Below are positions 34,175-45,639 of a stretch of DNA of 64,000 nt, one piece after another. The DNA is taken from assembly GCA_035610835.1 (NCBI GenBank), contig CM069449.1, positions 39,229,098-39,293,097 on the forward strand, written 5' to 3'. The notes under the pieces are model-generated. The model saw only the letters and a list, made by a program, of their open reading frames with translations. It was not told the origin of the DNA and searched no databases. This stretch comes from Ophiura sarsii (taxonomy: Eukaryota; Echinodermata; Ophiuroidea; Amphilepidida; Ophiuridae). A program made the translations under genes and the position numbers. The stretch's first letter is position 1. Every line of letters begins with the position of its first letter.

Positions 34175-34388
34175 CACTTTCCACGCAGCAGGCGTCTGCA
34201 GATGACATTCAAAAATATCACAAAATCGGAATCACCATGAGATATGCATTGAAATTAAAACCAAACATGCTTAGTATTGGTTCAGTTATCCTTGAGATAG
34301 GCCTTACAAGTTGGGAAAGGTTTCTGAAAAATATGTTTTGTATATAGCCTACTCGATAATGGTAAAACCAATAGCCGCGTGGAAAGTG
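34175..34388. mobile_element. piggyBac-like MITE, copy 2
   Basis: Flanked by TTAA (34171-34174 and 34389-34392); ends CACTTTCCACG and CGTGGAAAGTG inverted. Its left subterminal CAGGCGTCTGCAGA is the inverse of the right end of copy 1 at 2004-2231. Confidence 0.82.
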
Positions 34389-34392
34389 TTAA

Positions 34393-35813
34393 TGCCAAAT
34401 ACTGAACATTTATTTATTGAGGGTAATGACCATGTAGGTTGAAAATTCCAGTTCGAATCATGTTACAAACGCTTTTGTTATGAGTTACGCCTGAGAAATA
34501 CCGACGAACTCTATTACTTAATCGATTTAAAAAGTAGATTCACAAACTTTGATCGGTTTACCATTTCAGTATAAGTTATATCTTCCAATTGATGGGAGGC
34601 AGTGGTTTGAAATCTTAACCCTAACCTTCCTGGACCGTACAAAACCCTACAGTGCTACAATTTTGGATCACATCGTTAGGTAGTTCGTATCCAGAATTGT
34701 GGCAAAGTTTTCTCGTGTCGTTGTCCAAATTTATTTTCTTTCTAATTTATCTATACAAGAAGAATTATTTAAAGAAGAGATTATGATCAATATGTGTCAC
34801 TTTAGATGGAACGTTTAAATAGCGCGCTATTTGCTTGCCTAGTTTAAATTTATATACAGGATATCCCTATAAATAAGAGCGCACGTGTTCTGCGTCATTA
34901 CCCTCATTGATTACTCGGTATTTGGCTGTAATCTTTTTATAATCGGAAAGATAATGCTTTCAATGCCGTTGATTTGATTGTGTTTACTGTTCTCAATCTA
35001 CAGATTTGATCAACAACGAGCACTAACTTTTTGTGTGGAATGTGTCATTCTCATCATTAAACAATTTCGCATTTGGAATTGAGCTGCAAGATAACTAAAT
35101 AACCTATCATCTGCCGCTTGTTTTGTCGAATTTGCTTGAGTGTATCCAAAGATATGCTTGTTTGACCACAAGAAAAAAAAATCAAAGTTGTTCCAGTTTT
35201 TTGAAAGAAATCATCCATGTGTAAAATTGCTGTTATGTTTAACGCTTTGAAGCATTTCTTCATAAAAATAGCACACATTTTACATTATATGGTCAAATGC
35301 TATCAATCATAGAATATTTTTTGATAGGATAAAGCTGAGGCGAAGCTTATATCACCATCAATTAGTAAATAGTCATTATTAAATTAGCCAAATGCCTCCT
35401 TTCCACGTGTATCTTTTATCCTTAAAAAGTGGCACAACCCGTTTTTAGTACCCGTGATTGATCAAGCATATCGTTGGATTGGGAAGAGCAATTACATTCA
35501 AACCAACGACATTTGAAAGCCAACTAAATTATCTACTAGTTGATATAAACGTTAACACCGAATTGATGAAAGTAATGACGTTTGAACACGTGCACCATTT
35601 TTATGGGATAGCCTATATGGACGCATGATATTTGGGGTGCTGCTGCTTCAACGCTTTGAAGTCCACTATATCGCAGCGAAACCAATAGCATTGAACAATG
35701 CCGATATATTCGTGAATGATCCATTGTGGTTCCTCTAAACATGCTTAATACGTTAAATGAAATAGCTACAAATCAATAACCGATTGGGCAATATTTACGA
35801 AATATGCTATAGT
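34393..35813. other. No gene seen
   Basis: AT-rich; no recognised repeat or gene. Confidence 0.42.
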
Positions 35814-36392
35814 CGTCGGTCTCATCACATACAGATCTATTCGACGCAACACGCTTTTCAAGAAAATCGAGATTGAAAATCCTGTCGTCAGATTTGGCTT
35901 CAAACTTGCTTATTTCTTAACCAATATTCCTAGATAGGATATATACATGAAGAGGACCCTTGGTACTTTCTATTTAGGTCATTTTTGTGTGCTAATCTTT
36001 TGAATAACATTGATTAAAATGGTACCAAAAAATTGTTTTTCATTATTTACGATGATTTCTCGTATAGAGCGCATATAGATCTCTATGGAATAGAGATCTG
36101 TATGTATGTGAAACCAGTGACAGTTAGAATTTGTGATGTTCAAATAGCTCATGGAATAGATCTGTATGTGATGTGTCGTCCACGTCATAGAATAATATAG
36201 AATAGCGCTATATGTGAAACGCTGAAATGTAAAAAACACCAAATACAAGAACTTATATCTTATTAATTAAACATAATTGAGGTCTTTAACTTGGGTTATT
36301 GAAAGAGCACGATACAATATTACAACAACAAAAAACGATTTTCTCAAAAATTCATATTCTCTCGAATAGATCAGTATGCGATGAGACCGACG
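35814..36392. mobile_element. 579-bp TIR element with TAGT duplication
   Basis: Left CGTCGGTCTCATCACATACA and inverted right CGTCGGTCTCATCGCATACT, both continuing GATCTATTCGA. TAGT flanks both ends (35810-35813, 36393-36396). The inner part of the terminal motif (GAATAGATCTGTATGTG) recurs at about 36095 and 36152. Superfamily unclear. Confidence 0.75.
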
Positions 36393-36396
36393 TAGT

Positions 36397-37174
36397 GTTA
36401 ACATTTATTCCACCATTCCTTCAATACATTTTGGTTTTAAAGATTGAATTTCTGAAACACATTTCATGAAAAAGTAGCATCCTTGGCTTGGTAAAGTACT
36501 CTTCGTTTACAGTGTAATCATGACTATTGTTACTGTGAAACTTGAATCATGCAGTCATCCAGGCTAGTGTTATAACTCAGTACACCCAATGTCTGTGTAT
36601 CTACTTTATGGCTGTGAATTCTGGTTCTTGGTTACTTATCAAGATATGGAGTGCCTAAGCGGATATGGATTTTGAAAATATGGTTTACGCTTACGCTTTA
36701 AGATTACAAAAGATCAAACGTAAATGTTACGTCTTAAATACCACCAAAAACAACCGATTTATCTACCGTCCATGTCCAGGTCCGCTAGTTCACAATGGTT
36801 GATCTTCCATCGTCTCCGTCTCCAGTTACGAAAGCCTGCTCAGCGGTAAGCTCTCTGTTACCAACACATTATGATAATAATGGTTGTCCAAACTAAGTTT
36901 ATTGAATGTAAGATTGAAGAAAGACAGAACATAGATACCCTCATGAACAGATAGTCACTCTTGCTTACAAAGATAGAGACCGACCGTTTTGTAGGCTAAT
37001 CACCTGATGCTCTGTAAGGCTAATCGAAAGATGATGCGGTTTAGATACTTTATTTTCCCATGGTAATGAGGTATGTAAACAATCCCCAGAATAGTTTGGC
37101 AGACAGTTCATATTATGATGAAAAATCTTTCTTTTTACAGTTAGTCAGTAACGTTTCGACTTTTACCAAGGAGT
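36397..37174. other. No gene seen; 3' flank of receptor gene B
   Basis: No supported gene. A minus-strand AATAAA at about 37049-37054 lies roughly 120 nt after the gene B stop and could be its poly(A) signal. Confidence 0.4.
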
Positions 37175-38195
37175 TTACTGCTCATGACTGCGTTGTCCAA
37201 TGGCTTCAAGCATCAAAGGGCGAAAGGTCTTTCTCGCAAGAAAGTAAATAAAGGGATTCAGAACCGGCTGGAGAAACAAAAGTCCGCGGAAAACGAGAAC
37301 AACGATTTCTGATGTAACGGTGTACTCAGGCAACAGATGTATACCTTTCAAATCAAAATGAAATGCGCCGACGAAATTGATGATGCGGATGGGTTGACAG
37401 ACGACTTGGACAATTATTCGAGCTCTGAGATTACTGACCGATTCCGCTACGTGGTCGGTGTTTCCAAATGTGGAAATCTTTTGAATCACCATCCAGTAGC
37501 AATAGATGATGATTGCGGTTGGGATGTAGAACACGGGTACATCATGGAACAGAATAAAGCGGAATGATAGAAAGAATTTCCACGGTGCCGGTCTGATTAT
37601 GTTCGGGTAGTCGTCGTACGCAGCTGTCTGGGGCCAAACTACGCATGTAGTTGTATCGTCGGAGAATGCCGTGAAGCGAACGGCGCAAAAGAGATACGTC
37701 ACGGCTACTACGCCGATGAACACCATGGATTTGATCTTGAATGCGCTTGGAAACGGCGAATCTTTGTAGGTCTCTATGGCAATCAAACTCGTGCGTCCGG
37801 CCGCCACTATTTGCACGATGAGCATGAATCCAGTCAGCACCCAGAAATGAGAGTAGTATGAATCGTAACTAACCGGTGAGTTCAGAAGTGGACCCATCAC
37901 AAAGACTAGCGTTGCCATCAGAAACAATGCATCGGCTATTGACAGGCACATCAGATGACCACCGTGAAAATAGTGTTGGTAGTTGTCCCATCTCGAAAAA
38001 TTGCGAAGCAAAACAAAAATCTCAGTGAGATTGGCAACTACTCCGACGATAGACTGAGGCTATGATTATGATAGAAGTAACCAATAACTCCAACGTCGTG
38101 TATGGTGCGGCGTCAAGCATTTGGTACGATTCGGCGGATAAATTGGAATCAGTTAAATTGAATTTAGTGCGGCATGATTCACTGCGAGCTGCCAT
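37175..38195 (-). pseudogene. Rhodopsin-class GPCR gene B, intronless, frameshifted in TM1
   Basis: Paralogue of gene A. The ATG at 38195 (AACAAGATGGC, same start context as A) opens an N terminus with two N-glycosylation sequons (NLTDSNLS) and the first part of TM1. At about 38048-38052 (GCCTCAGTCTATCG) the frame shifts by one base, and the rest of TM1 to the C terminus is open in the new frame to 37175. TM2 keeps SIAD; TM3 ends IAIETYKD, so Arg of E/DRY is replaced by Thr; TM7 has normal NPFIY. Cys 3.25 is replaced by Phe while the ECL2 Cys (CVVWPQ) remains. The coding region runs uninterrupted through VSYD, where gene A has an intron. One lesion only, so a sequencing error or an allele-specific break is possible. 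Confidence 0.75.
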
Positions 38196-38640
38196 CTTGT
38201 TTGTTTCCTATTCGGCTCTCGTGGATTACAAAATAGTAAGTCTACTGTTGAAAGTGTTAAGTTGTCTATGTATATGCAATGAATGTTTAATCAGGGAGAG
38301 TATATAATGGGAGGGGAAATTCGAATCACAAAACTGAAGCATCCTATATATGGGCATATGGGCGTATGTACGCGCGATGTGACTCGTACGTTTTCGTTCG
38401 AGAGGCCTAAAAAAACAAGAGGTTTGTTTGCCCAAACGCGACCGACCCATAAAATCTCAAAACCCCATGCTTTTTTGTTTTTTGTTTGTTTTGAGATTTC
38501 ATTTTTTTAAAAATAATGTTTTATGTTGAAAAATATATGTATACAATTATATTTTCATCTTAATTTGCCAAACTAATCAACAAAACTGCCCTGTAATTTA
38601 CTTATTCCCACATATCCACCCTTTATAACACTAAGGCGAT
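38196..38640. other. No gene seen; shared short repeat
   Basis: 38420-38437 contains GAGGTTTGTTTGCCCAAACG, inverted copies of which lie at about 49348-49372 and 49604-49626. Otherwise AT-rich. Confidence 0.45.
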
Positions 38641-39886
38641 GTAAATCCAAGATCCTACCACTATGTAGTGAAAATAAAAACATGTCAGACCATCCAGCAT
38701 GGTCTGAAGGTTTGTACTACATTGTACATCATAGGAATCCAGGAACATAGAATAGTGCACCAAGATGAGGAAATCAGATATCAAGATCTCTTTGATGGCT
38801 ACCAGCTAGTCTCATCCTCAGCCTGGAGAAATAATGCAGGAGTATCTAATGGTGGTGTTGGAATCTTGCTGAGCGCCAAAGCCAAGAAAACACTTCTATC
38901 TTGTGTCTCTGTATCGCCTAGAGTCCTGTGTGCAACATTTGGAGGAAATCCCAAAACTACCGTGATCATCACCTACTGTCCTACAAACACGTCTGAGGAG
39001 AAGGTAGCAGAAAAGCACTACAAACTCTTAGACAAAGCAGTTAAGCAAGTACCAGCGCACAATTTTATGATCGTAATGGGAGATTTCAATGCCCGGGTTG
39101 GCAAGGACAACTACAAGTTCTCTTACCATGAAAGAACCAACAGAAATGGAGAAATGCTTCACAATTTGGCAATGGAAAACGATCTCACTATAACAAATGT
39201 CTGTTTCAGAAAGAAAGCTGCCAGGCTCTGGACATGTAACTTGCCATCTGGTTTTAAAACTCAACTGGACCACATACTAGTAAGAAGGAAATGGAGGAAT
39301 AGCGTAACCGACTCTTGTGCATTCAACTCATTTGCTAGTGTGGGATCAGATCATCGCATTGTAACAGCAAAGGTACGACTGAGTCTCAGAGCAAATGGGA
39401 AAACACCACCAAGGAAAGTAAAATATGATTGGAAACAACTTGTACAGGATGCTGAGCTACAAGATCGTTACACTGTAGAGGTACGCAACAGATTTAGTGT
39501 CTTACACAAGAGCTGTGATGAGAATTCCACATCGGCCTATGAATGTTTCATACAATCAAACAGGGAAGCATCAGAGAAACTGATCCCAAAAGCCCCCAAG
39601 CGTCCCAAAGAAGCCATTTGGAATGACCCTAGGATTGAGGAAGCCAGGAAAAAACTGCAAAAGGCTCAGCTCATTGACATCCAGGAGGGATCATGTATAT
39701 CAAGATCGGAGCTGCAAACTGAGAAGAACCGCCTAAGCAGCACATACCAGATGGTAAATGAAGAGATCCTAGGAAGGAAGATCAAGCAAGTAGAAAACTC
39801 CAACATAAACTGTCAGCATAAAGCATCTTGGGACCTTATCAACGAGATCAGTGGGCGTAAAACAGCTAAAAAGGGACAGATCAAAG
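38641..39886 (+). pseudogene. RTE-like LINE, 5' half (AP endonuclease)
   Basis: From 38668 the frame codes for an apurinic-type endonuclease: IIGIQEHRI (catalytic Glu), GDFNARVG, LDHILVRR and GSDHRIV (the SDH box) in the right order, then a linker rich in charged residues ending near HKASWDLINEISGRK. This domain would nick target DNA for target-primed reverse transcription. The frame runs into foreign DNA at 39887, where the foldback element begins, and stops at 39958. The RT half resumes at 47261. The extreme N terminus (before IIGIQEH) is degenerate, so the copy may also be 5'-truncated. Confidence 0.83.
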
Positions 39887-39920
39887 TAGTGGAGCGGATA
39901 TGTAACAAAAAATGGCCTAG

Positions 39921-41115
39921 ATGTTCACTTTTGGAAGGAAGCATGAAAATTGGCACATAGGGGTGTTTTGATGCGCTGATTTCAAAAAACCACGGAACCA
40001 CATTTTTTGAGCAATGGTGCGGCGGCCATCTTGAATTTCAAAATGGCCGCCATAAAAATATAGGAGATTTAGTAAAATTGCTCTAAATCAAATACTTTTG
40101 AGATTTATACCCCCAGATTTCACCAATATGTTCTCTATAACATGGTGCATAATTTTGGATGGATTGGTTGTGCCAGTTGTACTTTGGTTATTACTTGTTA
40201 CCATGGAATCCATCAAAAATAGACATTTTTGGGCAAAAATACCTTTAAAATCACTCTTATTTGGAGATTTTTGTCATCTATTCATCATGATATTGTTTTT
40301 AGTATCATCTGCTATTATACATAATTTGGATGCGAAATTTGCATTTCAATTTTGAGTGGTATCCATGGAAACTTTTTAAATGGCGGTTTGACGAAATATA
40401 TGTCAAAATCACTTATTTTTTAACCATTTTCACCAATCAATTGCTGGTAAAACACTATTATAGTGAATCGGGTGTGAATAAGATGTTCACTTTTGGCAGG
40501 AAGCATGAAAATTGGCACATAGGTGTGTTTTGATGCGCTGATTACAAAAACCATGGAACCACATTTTTTGAGCAATGATGCGGCGGCCATCTTGAATTTC
40601 AAAATGGCCGCCATAAAAATATAGGAGATTTAGTAAAATTGTTCTAAATCAAATATTTTTGAGATTTATACCCCCAGATTTCACCAATATGTTCTCTATA
40701 ACATGGCGCACAATTTTAGATGGATTGGTTGTGCCATTTGTACTTTGGTTATTTCTTGTTACCATGGAAACCATCAAAATCAGACATTTTCAAGGAAAAA
40801 TACCTCTAAAATTGCTCTAAATCAACTATTTTTGAGATTTATACCCTGATATTTCACCAATATGTTCTCTATAACATGGTGCATACTTTTAGATAGATTG
40901 GTTGTGCCAGTTGTACTTTGTTTATTACTTGTTACCATGGAAACCCTCTAAAATCACTCTTATTTGGAGTTTATTGTCAACTATTCATCAATATATTGCT
41001 TTTAGTAGAGGTGTTTGTGTTTGTGATTTATTTTTTGACAACGAAAGAATATACATCGGACATTATTTGCAGTGCAAGTTTCGGAGCATTGTCCATACAT
41101 TTTTTGATTGAAAAT
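39921..41115 (+). repeat. Left arm of the foldback element with 562-bp tandem units
   Basis: ATGTTCACTTTTGG-(A/C)AGGAAGC starts recur at 39921 and 40483. Each unit contains CAAAATGGCCGCCAT, AATATGTTCTCTATAACATG and TTACCATGGAA phrases. The second unit includes a partial internal duplication at 40810-40960. Confidence 0.82.
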
Positions 41116-41154
41116 AAAAGTTAATATCTGAGGATCGAGAGGCGGTATATCGTC

Positions 41155-41247
41155 AGCCTGCTTCGATAATTGCCTAACTCATTTTGTCTAGTTTTGAGAA
41201 AACAACAAAAATAGGAAAAGTGAGTTAGGCAGTTATCGAAGCAGGCT
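41155..41247. repeat. Short inverted-repeat element
   Basis: CAGCCTGCTTCGATAATTGC at the left and its near inverse (GCAGTTATCGAAGCAGGCTG) at the right enclose about 45 nt. Confidence 0.78.
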
Positions 41248-41377
41248 GCCGATATGTTGAATTGCACCATGCATATTACAGGTGAACTCCAACAGGAGCA
41301 GTACATGTTGGATAGAATTAGGTTGGGGATATACCTTTCAAGTGAAATGTGACTTGTTTAAGGACCCATTTTAAACA

Positions 41378-41417
41378 CTAGCGGGACGCCCGTCCTTCGG
41401 ACGGGCTCTCCCGCTAG
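41378..41417. repeat. 40-nt GC-rich perfect-arm hairpin
   Basis: CTAGCGGGA and GCCCGTCC pair with GGACGGGC and TCCCGCTAG around a TTC loop, with small internal mismatches. Function unknown. Confidence 0.75.
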
Positions 41418-41579
41418 GGAGTAGGGCCTACCAGATAGAACACAAAATGAAACAACACATAATTGTTGGAAAATTTATAACGAAATACATAGGAATAGAA
41501 CAATATTTAAAACATTTTTGTTATAAATCAAAAGGTTTTGTTTCAATTCAAAAGTTTTCAAATTTCAATTAACAAATTA

Positions 41580-42000
41580 AAAGACCCCCCCCCGCCCGGC
41601 CACGCCCCGTAGCATATTTCAACTCCAAGGCCTAAACCTTAACCATCTCCCGTACCCCATCCGTCACTCTCCCGCCCACCCCCGCCCGCCCCGCCCCGTG
41701 GCATATCCGTTACGCAATTTAGCATCACATTTCTTCATTAACCCCCTGCCTTCCAAACCACATTATATCACTACACACAACCCCCATTCGTCACTGCTCC
41801 CGCCCGTCTGCCCCGTGGCATATCTCAACCCCAAGGCTAAAGTTCCGTCACTTGACCTAAATTAACCAACTCCCGTAGCGTTCTTCAGTAACCCCCTACA
41901 TCCCAAACCTCATTACTTCATGGCCTTCCTCGCCCCGCCCACCCTCCCCCTGCCGTCCTTCGTTCGCCGTCCCCGCCCTACCGCCCGCCGTTTCCGGAAC
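41580..42000. repeat. C-rich degenerate tandem region
   Basis: CCCCGTGGCATATC and AACCCCCTRC-TYCCAAAC-type phrases recur two or three times, separated by CCCGCC-rich spacers. Related phrases occur at 1.3-1.4 kb. Confidence 0.55.
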
Positions 42001-42119
42001 AACGGAACGACCTACATTTTGCAGATGACTTACTTGAGACCACAATTCTGTGAGCTCAGCTGACAAATACTGCTACAGCAGCAAAAGACCTTGGCCTCAT
42101 CATTAATTAGCGTATCCCA

Positions 42120-44068
42120 AACAAAGTAGATGACTGCCAACCTAACACTCCAGGTCTATTGCATTGGTTGCCTATCCAGCAGAGGATTGAATTCAAGATC
42201 TTGGTGCATGTGTACAATTGTATGAATGGTTCGTCACCGATTTATTTACAGGCTTTACTTAATGTTTACAACTCAGGCCGTGAAGGGCTTAGGTCCTCTC
42301 AGGATTCTACACTTCTTGCCATTCCCAAAACTAACAGATCCTTTGGGGATAAATCATTTTCAGCTTTAGGACCTAGAATGTGGAATATCCTACCCAGTTC
42401 TGTGCGTACCGCCCCAAATGTGAAATGTTTTAAAAAGCTTTTAAAAACTCGTCTATTCCCTGTGGAATAATTCAGCCTGTATATATATATTGGTCTTTTA
42501 GTGGTTTACATTTTGTATTACTTTTTAAATGCATTTTTAAGTATTGTTGATGTATGCAATGTTGGTATATATGTATGTCTGCAGCTATATAACAATTTAA
42601 ATTACGGGTTCTGTGCTGTTTGGTTTGTTCATGGTATTGCGAGTGCTGCTACAGCTGTATGTAGGTGTGTGTGTGTGAGGGGGGGGTGCGGGTGGGGGTT
42701 GGGGGGGTTGTATGGTGTCAGTCATCAGGTGGTCACGTAAATGTACCTTATTTTGTGCGCAATCTATTTTGGGGAGGGAGGGGGTAGTGTAAGCATCGGG
42801 ATTTTGCTCGATCGCGCAATCGCGCAAAAAATCGCGCATTTCGGGTCCGATCGCGCAATTTGTGATTTTGCTGAATTTTTTTTTTTTTTTATGATTTTTT
42901 TTTTTTTTTTAATGATTTTTTTAAATTTTTAATGATTTTTAAAAAAAATTTGTAATGATTTTTTGATTTTGTAAAAAAAATTTAAAGTACCATTTTCAAA
43001 GTACCTTGTGCATTTAAAAAAAATAATGACAACATTTTAAAACAAAGAATTACCGAGTACACCGAAATTCCCCCCCCCCCCCCCCCAAAAAAAAATCCCA
43101 TTTTTATTTTATTTTTACCACGGCGCGATTTTTTTTTTTTTTTAAACTTTTTTTTTTAAACGAACACGGCGAGATTTTCTTTAACGACCACGGGCGCGAT
43201 TGCCTTATCCTGCCCGCCGCCATCTGCCGGTATCGTAGGCTTCAATACTCGCCAGTTTGACATGACCTGCTCCGCCCGAGTTTTCGCCATTTCAAGTAAC
43301 TGAAATAATTTTGCGTGTTTGGCTGAATATTTAGCTGTATTATAATACTGAGTAGTGCGTGCTCGCGCTCAGCCCTTTGGTCATGCCCCGCTAGTCCCGG
43401 CACGAGTAGAGGTAGAGACATGACCCGCGACTTGTGCAGCCCGCCCATGCTATTTCCATTGCAAGGTAGGCCTTACTAACAATTATTTAGCATGCTTGGC
43501 TAAACATTTGCGGCGGTCGTTATCTGTAGTCTTGCCCGTCAATACCTGCCTGAATTACCAGCGCGCAGCGCAATGGACGAGGTGGAACACGAATAAATAA
43601 TGCAATTGTACGGTAGGTCAAAGTGAGTATTTAGTGTAAATTTCTGCGCCGCGGTTTCTTTCAGCAAATGTGGATGTTCTTAATAAATACAAACAGCCAA
43701 TTTGTATTTCAATAGACTGACCCGGTAGTGTGTATGGTGGGGGTGTGTGGGTGGGGTGGGGTGGGTATGTATGGTGTCAGTCAGGTGATCGTAAATGTAT
43801 CATGTTTTATGTGCAATATTTTTTGGGGGAGGGAAAGTGTGGGGGTGGGGTGCGGGGTGTGTTTGAGGGGGGTGTGGCGTCGGGCTGTGTGTTTCTCTCA
43901 GTGCTGCTTTTGTGTATTTTATCATGTTATATGTATGTATAATTCGTATTTTACTGCTGGTTTTTGTTCAACATATTTTAATCTAATGTATACATATTGT
44001 ACAGCGCATTGGTCTTTTGGAAATGCGCTATATAAATCCTTATAATAATAATAATAATAATAATAATA
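42120..44068 (+). pseudogene. CR1/L2-like LINE 3' fragment inside the foldback element
   Basis: 42159-42470 encodes LHWLPIQQRIEFKILVHVYN and ...FSALGPRMWNILPSSVR, the C-terminal block of CR1/L2 reverse transcriptases. The typical 3' end (GCGCATTGG...AAATGCGCTATATAAAT followed by (AAT)n) is at 44004-44068. Between them about 1 kb of unrelated low-complexity DNA is flanked by a duplicated UTR segment, 42662-42790 and 43722-43850. RT catalytic part absent. Confidence 0.78.
44041..44068. repeat. (AAT)n microsatellite tail
   Basis: Nine or so AAT units that end the CR1/L2-like fragment. Confidence 0.88.
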
Positions 44069-44827
44069 TTGGGATCAGCCATGTGGCGGAATTCAGGTAA
44101 CTTGGGTCTATTATGGCACAGATTTCAGGTATCTGTGGGTCTATTACGGCACACATTTCAGGTATCTGTAGGTCTATTATGGCATCGGGTGCAAGTGATC
44201 TTAAAATACGGAGGACTTATTAAGCATGGTGTGCATTCGAGAAATTAGAATGCCAGTGGAGGAGCCCTCACATATCTATCAAAAGTGAAATTATTCAACA
44301 CGTGTGCCGCCAGCTGGGATTCCTTGGACATAAATTTCAGCTCCGTCTCCTTGATGAAGTGCCTGCTAGAATGTATGCCACCTACATAACAATTGCCGAA
44401 GGGTTAGGCTTGCACGACCTGGTCGCCCGAAGGAGACCTGGTCGTCAATGTACATCATATTTGACCATATATGTATATACAACACACGTATGTAATAGTG
44501 GACAATGAAAGCATGATTCAAGAACGACTGTGACGGATAATCACTCTTGCTGAAGACTGACGTACATAGAGAAAACTTCTAGTCGCCTGCTCTTCAGCTG
44601 AGGATCATGATACATGTATATTATCACAAAATCGCTTTTGCCCCTTAACATTATCACAGGCATTACGGAAGATTTAAGACTACAACGGGACAGTTCCGGA
44701 AGATATAACCCTAACACTACCATATACCCCAAAATACCGGGAGACTGGGCACGTTGGTACCACCCGGCGTGGAAGTTTTTTGATGAAAAAATGGACCCAA
44801 TACATACAGTCTGGGCAATACACTGCC

Positions 44828-44990
44828 CAGAACTGTGCTCGACAGCCGTGGTGAAGTGTGGAATCCCTCGCCTCTGGTGCGAGAGGTCCCTGGATCAAAT
44901 CCCGGGGGGGGGGGGGGGGGGTCGGGGGGGATATTTTGGTCGATTTTCCGCGTTGAAGAAAAAATTCTGAAAAAAGTGGGTGAAGTGTTA
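44828..44990 (+). mobile_element. tRNA-derived SINE, copy 1
   Basis: B box GGATCAAATCCC at 44891 and a weak A-box region (GTGGTGAAGTG) upstream. The spacing and the phrase GAGGTCCCTGGATC match the SINE at 46030. A G run of about 18 nt interrupts it after the B box. Confidence 0.6.
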
Positions 44991-45639
44991 GGGTTAAGGC
45001 TACAATGGGCATGGGACAGAAGAATTTTTGCAATGCGAACACACAATATTTGTTGTGTGAATTAAATTAAATTCGTTATATAGTGGGTGTGGTTTGGGAT
45101 GTCAGCAGGCAATTTGATTGGTTTTTGGCTAATTTTCAGCCGATATGCCCATACATATGAAACAATGGTGTATAGTTTGGGGCAGGGTTTAATTAATTCA
45201 AATAATAATACCTTCAGTGCGTATGATCTCCGCGTTAGCGAGCCCTACACAACATCGCCAGCGTATGCGTTGTGCGTATAACGCAGCGTTGCCATGTGCG
45301 TGTGTGCTAAAGAACGGGATTAATGTGGAAGTTGGTAAACAGCTCGCTGGATTCGCCGATTTTATGAAGGGGGAAATTTGTTGTTGTTTGATTCAAATTA
45401 ATCTAACAAACTGCGTTATTTTATGATAAAAGATCAGAATAACCTATAAACTAAATAGGAATGAGAAAACCACTTAGAGAAGGTTATTATGCAATGCATG
45501 ATTGAAGGGAAGAGAAAGAAAAGCAGACCTCGGTCCTGATAAATTGACCAACTTAGATCGATTACTGGACTCCCTCTCCGAGATTGTTACACTTTTGATG
45601 ACTTTGGTGTAGTATCTGTGCGTCACGAGCTGTTAGTCA

